This document shows positions 60,580 through 64,000 of a stretch of 64,000 nucleotides of DNA, piece by piece (position 1 is the stretch's first letter; every line of letters starts with the position of its first letter). The stretch is from positions 62,001-126,000 of the forward strand of contig JBQCHL010000014.1 of NCBI GenBank assembly GCA_051954695.1. Reading direction: 5' to 3'. The position numbers and the translations under genes are program-made. The stretch is from Terrimonas_A sp051954695. GTDB taxonomy: Bacteria; Bacteroidota; Bacteroidia; Chitinophagales; Chitinophagaceae. Under the pieces are notes generated by a model that ran no database searches, was not told the DNA's origin, and saw only the letters and a list, made by a program, of their open reading frames with translations.

Positions 60580-62418
60580 ATGACTGCAAAATTTAAATTC
60601 ATTCTGCTTTATTTTTTAAGCTGGGTCATCTTTTTTGACCTGATGCGGCTGGTATTTTTCCTTTACCATTTCGGTAAAACCAAACACCTGCCTTTCCGTA
60701 CCATACTCGGAAGCTTTTGCTATGGCACAAAGATGGACCTCGCTGTAGCAGCCTATATCACTGCACCCATTTGCCTGTTTGTTTTATTAAGCCTTTGGGT
60801 ACGCTTTTTCAAACGGCTGCCGATCTATAAAATATATACCATCGTTGTGCTGCTGCTTATATCAGTAATATGCCTCGCCGACCTCGAAATATATTCTTCC
60901 TGGGGAGTAAGGCTCGATACAACGCCGCTTCGTTTCGTGGTAACACCTAAAGAAGCATATGCTTCTATCAGTCATATACCCCTGTTCTTTGTGGGGCTGA
61001 TATTTCTTGCAGCCTACATATTTTTCTATTTCTGCTTTGTATTTATACTGAAACGGATATTCTTCCAGGAACAGCATCATTTTAAAATACAAACAGCCAC
61101 ACTGTTATTACTTTTCACCGGAGCCCTGATCATTCCTATGAGAGGCGGTTTGCAGCAGACCCCGCTGAATCAAAGCAGCGTGTATTTCTCTACACACAAT
61201 TATGCCAATCAATCGGCGGTAAACCCTGTATGGAACCTTTTGCATAGCGCTATGAGCAAAGGGAATTCGGGCCATAATCCCTATGATTACTTACCGGAAG
61301 AAAGAACAAAGATCATTACAGACAGTCTTTACCATTCAGGCCTTCTGCTCGATTCTGTAATAAGAAAAACGGATGCTCCTGTGAACGTACTGGTTGTTGT
61401 ATGGGAAAGTTTTACAGAAAAAGCCCTGCATGTTTCTATAAAAGATAAAGAAGTGACCCCGCGCTTCAACCAACTGAAGAAGGAGGGTATATTCTTTGCC
61501 AATAACTATGCAAGCGGCGACCGCACTTATAAGGGGCTGCCAGCTATTTTCAGCGGGTATCCTGCAATGCCGAATACAACGATAATTCATTCGCCCGGCA
61601 AATCCATTAAACTGGAAGTACTGTCCAACCTGTTCAGGCAAAAAGGATATGCGACGCCTTTCTTTTATGGAGGTGAGCCGGAATTTGCCAATATCAAAGC
61701 CTATCTCCTGCAGGGCGGATTTGACCCCATCATCGGAAAAAATGATTTTGATAAAAAGGATATGAATTCCAAATGGGGCGCTCATGATGGTGTGGTGATG
61801 AAGCGTGTGTTGCAAGACCTCGATAAAGAAACCAAACCTTTTTTTGCAGCATGGCTTACTCTTACCAGTCATGAACCATTTGAAACGCCCGTGCCAACCG
61901 TATTCAATGGTATGGACACCAAGACCAAGTTCCTGAACTCATTGCATTATACCGACCAGGTGATAGGGGAGTTCATCGACTCCTGCCGACAGCAACCCTG
62001 GTGGAAAAACACGATCGTGATCATTACCGGTGATCATGGGCATATCCTGCCTGACACAGACCATCGGGCCGATGATTTCCGCACACCCCAGTTATGGCTG
62101 GGGGGAGCGCTGAACCGGACAGGGATTACGATAGACAAACCGGTTTCCCAACTGGATATCGCAGCAACTTTATCCGCACAGTTTGGGCTTGACAGAACGA
62201 AATTCCCGTTCAGCAAAAATGTGTTTGATCCTGAGACAAAGCCCTGGGCTTTCTTTACTTATAATGATGCTTTTGGCTTTATAGATACCACCGGGCGCCT
62301 GGTATTTGATAATATCGGCCGGAGGCCGATAGAGCGGGAGGGGACTTCCGGTGCGAGGCAGGTGGAAGCGGGCAAGGCTTTGATGCAGACAGTGTACGGG
62401 GACTTTATCAAAAAATAG
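60580..62418 (+). CDS. LTA-synthase-like membrane sulfatase/phosphoglycerol transferase family protein
   Basis: A 612-residue protein. The ATG at 60580 starts MTAKFKFILLYFLSWVIFFD; a TTG 39 bp upstream would add an unlikely head. Five membrane segments fill residues 5-190. The exported domain has the LtaS/alkaline-phosphatase-type metal and nucleophile residues: Glu276 in VVWESFTEK, Thr316 in GDRTYKGLP and the Asp-His pair in IITGDHGHI. Relatives move phosphoglycerol or phosphoethanolamine groups onto envelope glycans or lipids. The substrate here is unknown. It stands between nusG and rplK behind its own gap. Confidence 0.88.
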   Translation: MTAKFKFILLYFLSWVIFFDLMRLVFFLYHFGKTKHLPFRTILGSFCYGTKMDLAVAAYITAPICLFVLLSLWVRFFKRLPIYKIYTIVVLLLISVICLADLEIYSSWGVRLDTTPLRFVVTPKEAYASISHIPLFFVGLIFLAAYIFFYFCFVFILKRIFFQEQHHFKIQTATLLLLFTGALIIPMRGGLQQTPLNQSSVYFSTHNYANQSAVNPVWNLLHSAMSKGNSGHNPYDYLPEERTKIITDSLYHSGLLLDSVIRKTDAPVNVLVVVWESFTEKALHVSIKDKEVTPRFNQLKKEGIFFANNYASGDRTYKGLPAIFSGYPAMPNTTIIHSPGKSIKLEVLSNLFRQKGYATPFFYGGEPEFANIKAYLLQGGFDPIIGKNDFDKKDMNSKWGAHDGVVMKRVLQDLDKETKPFFAAWLTLTSHEPFETPVPTVFNGMDTKTKFLNSLHYTDQVIGEFIDSCRQQPWWKNTIVIITGDHGHILPDTDHRADDFRTPQLWLGGALNRTGITIDKPVSQLDIAATLSAQFGLDRTKFPFSKNVFDPETKPWAFFTYNDAFGFIDTTGRLVFDNIGRRPIEREGTSGARQVEAGKALMQTVYGDFIKK

Positions 62419-62451
62419 GGTGGTTTTCTTCAAAAAATCCCTTTAAACTCC

Positions 62452-62459
62452 TACCTTTG
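62452..62459 (+). promoter_or_regulatory. -7 promoter box of the rplK operon
   Basis: TACCTTTG, followed by C, fits the Bacteroidota -7 consensus. It leaves a leader of about 110 nt before rplK. The leader contains a remnant of the GTCCGCC-type repeat in reverse orientation (62484-62512). Confidence 0.6.
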
Positions 62460-62575
62460 CAACCCCAAAGAGTTCTTTAAAGCTCTGCCGTCGCTAAAGC
62501 TATGGCGGACAAGGATATTGGGAGACCAAGTATCTGCCAGACAGAGAAAGGTCGTTAACACCAAAAAGTATAAAA

Positions 62576-63019
<444 letters not shown>

Positions 63020-63029
63020 ATCTTCTTTG

Positions 63030-63095
63030 TCCGCCGAAGCCCTTTAAGGGCGTAGGTGGATTGAACCAACCCACCTACGCCATAGGCTTCGGCGG
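63030..63095 (+). repeat. Long palindrome between rplK and rplA
   Basis: CCGCCGAAGCC (63031-63041) and CGTAGGTGG (63051-63059) pair with CCACCTACG (63071-63079) and GGCTTCGGCGG (63085-63095). The result is a two-part stem inside the ribosomal operon. Its outer part matches the repeat family near tRNA-Thr (57901). Confidence 0.85.
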
Positions 63096-63111
63096 GTAAA
63101 AACGAATTACA

Positions 63112-63807
63112 ATGGCATTCATCAGTAAAAAAAGAAAAGTTGCCAATACCAAGGTAGACGGCAATAAACAATATTCCTTAAAAGAGGCATCTGCACTGGT
63201 AAAACAAATTACTACCTGCAAATTCGATGCTTCAGTTGACCTGCACGTTCGCCTGGGTGTTGATCCCAAGAAAGCGGACCAGGCTATCCGCGGTACAGTT
63301 ACTTTACCTCATGGTACAGGTAAAACCAAAAGAGTGTTGGTGCTTTGCACACCTGATAAAGAAGCGGAAGCGAAATCAGCCGGCGCTGACTATGTTGGCC
63401 TGGATGAGTTTGTGACCAAGATCGAAGGCGGATGGGTAGATATCGATGTGATCATCGCTACTCCTTCTGTAATGCCTAAGATAGGTAAACTGGGTAAAGT
63501 GTTAGGTCCACGCAACCTGATGCCCAATCCTAAAACAGGTACAGTTACCAATGATGTGGCAAATGCGATCAACGATGTAAAAGGTGGTAAGATCGCTTTC
63601 AAGGTTGATAAAGTGGGTATCATCCACGCTTCTATCGGCCGTGTAAGCTTCGCTCCTGAAAAAATTGCAGAGAACAGCCAGGAATTGCTGAACGCGATCA
63701 TCAAAGCAAAACCTGCTACTGCAAAAGGAACCTACCTGAAAGGTATCAGCATGGCCAGCTCAATGAGCCCCGGCGTTGCAATTGACACAAAAGCATTTGT
63801 TCATTAA
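63112..63807 (+). CDS. rplA: Ribosomal protein uL1
   Basis: A 231-residue large-subunit protein of the L1 stalk, which in other bacteria also represses its own operon. KFDASVDLHVRLGVDPKKADQ and VRGTVTLPHGTGKTKRVLV-like text (GTVTLPHGTGKTKRV) and LGKVLGPRNLMPNPKTGTVT are the family blocks. Length is normal. It starts 17 bp after the palindromic element, so that element sits near where an L1 control site might be. Confidence 0.98.
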   Translation: MAFISKKRKVANTKVDGNKQYSLKEASALVKQITTCKFDASVDLHVRLGVDPKKADQAIRGTVTLPHGTGKTKRVLVLCTPDKEAEAKSAGADYVGLDEFVTKIEGGWVDIDVIIATPSVMPKIGKLGKVLGPRNLMPNPKTGTVTNDVANAINDVKGGKIAFKVDKVGIIHASIGRVSFAPEKIAENSQELLNAIIKAKPATAKGTYLKGISMASSMSPGVAIDTKAFVH

Positions 63808-63834
63808 TCTTAAGTGGTTTAAAAACTTATTATC

Positions 63835-64000
63835 ATGACTAAAGATCAAAAAAACGAAGTGATTGAACTGCTGAAAGGTAAGTTCTCCCAATATAACAAC
63901 TTCTATGTTGCAGATACAGAATCACTGTCTGTTGAGCAGGTAGGCAAATTGCGCCGCGCTTGTTTCAACAAACAAGTGGAAATGAAAGTGGCCAAGAACA
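63835..64000 (+). CDS. rplJ: Ribosomal protein uL10, 3' end cut by the window
   Basis: The first 55 codons are present. MTKDQKNEVIELLKGKFSQY is followed by VADTESLSVEQVGKLRRAC, the L10 N-terminal domain that binds 23S rRNA. It starts 27 bp after rplA in the expected order rplK-rplA-rplJ. The rest lies beyond the right edge. Confidence 0.93.
   Translation, partial: MTKDQKNEVIELLKGKFSQYNNFYVADTESLSVEQVGKLRRACFNKQVEMKVAKN

Overview
The window reads as chromosome of a Bacteroidota species, most probably family Chitinophagaceae. Signs of this are start codons without Shine-Dalgarno sequences (rpsU is the one clear exception), TAnnTTTG-type -7 promoter boxes, LytTR/LytS two-component pairs, a PorV/PorU-type type IX secretion pair, and the gene order rpsU-xerC-hpf-tRNAs-tuf-tRNA-Trp-secE-nusG-rplK-rplA-rplJ. 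This placement is inferred from protein and promoter character; no 16S gene is present.

Layout. 1-9864 (+): a carbohydrate operon (NagB-like protein, PhyH-type oxygenase, TIM-barrel isomerase, MurQ, two MFS permeases, secreted GH3 glycosidase), then uxuA behind a LacI-type operator. 10309-17081 (-): a tripartite RND efflux pump with its TetR regulator and two matching operator-like sites. 17319-20170: two LytTR response regulators and a LytS-type kinase. 20277-30809 (-): a compact six-gene cluster, the most unusual part of the window. It encodes an actin/Hsp70-fold ATPase, a membrane protein with a cytoplasmic coiled coil, a polytopic protein with a large exported domain, a fusion of a degenerate SEDS (RodA/FtsW-like) domain to a penicillin-binding transpeptidase, a small lipoprotein, and a membrane protein with an SH3b-like domain. 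Its order recalls mreB-mreC-mreD-pbp2-rodA, but the proteins are not the canonical ones; a second wall-synthesis or envelope machine is my inference.

31053-39706: a secreted fibre-like protein, the wreck of a LytTR two-component system (32156-32975), DoxX, a TlpA-like thioredoxin, an intact LytTR/LytS pair, an alpha/beta hydrolase, an AlkA-type glycosylase, and a small reading frame broken by one stop codon. 39706-46815: tRNA-Gln and a cyanophycin locus with cyanophycin synthetase, a Tat-exported class V aminotransferase-like enzyme, an APC permease and cyanophycinase, followed by another hydrolase. 46910-55291: tyrS, a PorV-like and a PorU-like (C25 peptidase) type IX secretion pair, and riboflavin synthase.

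55380-64000 (+): the translation block, with bS21, XerC/D-type recombinase, HPF, four tRNAs (Thr, Tyr, Gly, Thr), EF-Tu, tRNA-Trp, SecE, NusG, an LTA-synthase-like sulfatase lying between nusG and rplK, L11, L1 and the start of L10. Several families of long intergenic palindromes run through the window. One, with GTCCGCC...GGCGGAC arms, recurs only in the tuf-rpl stretch.
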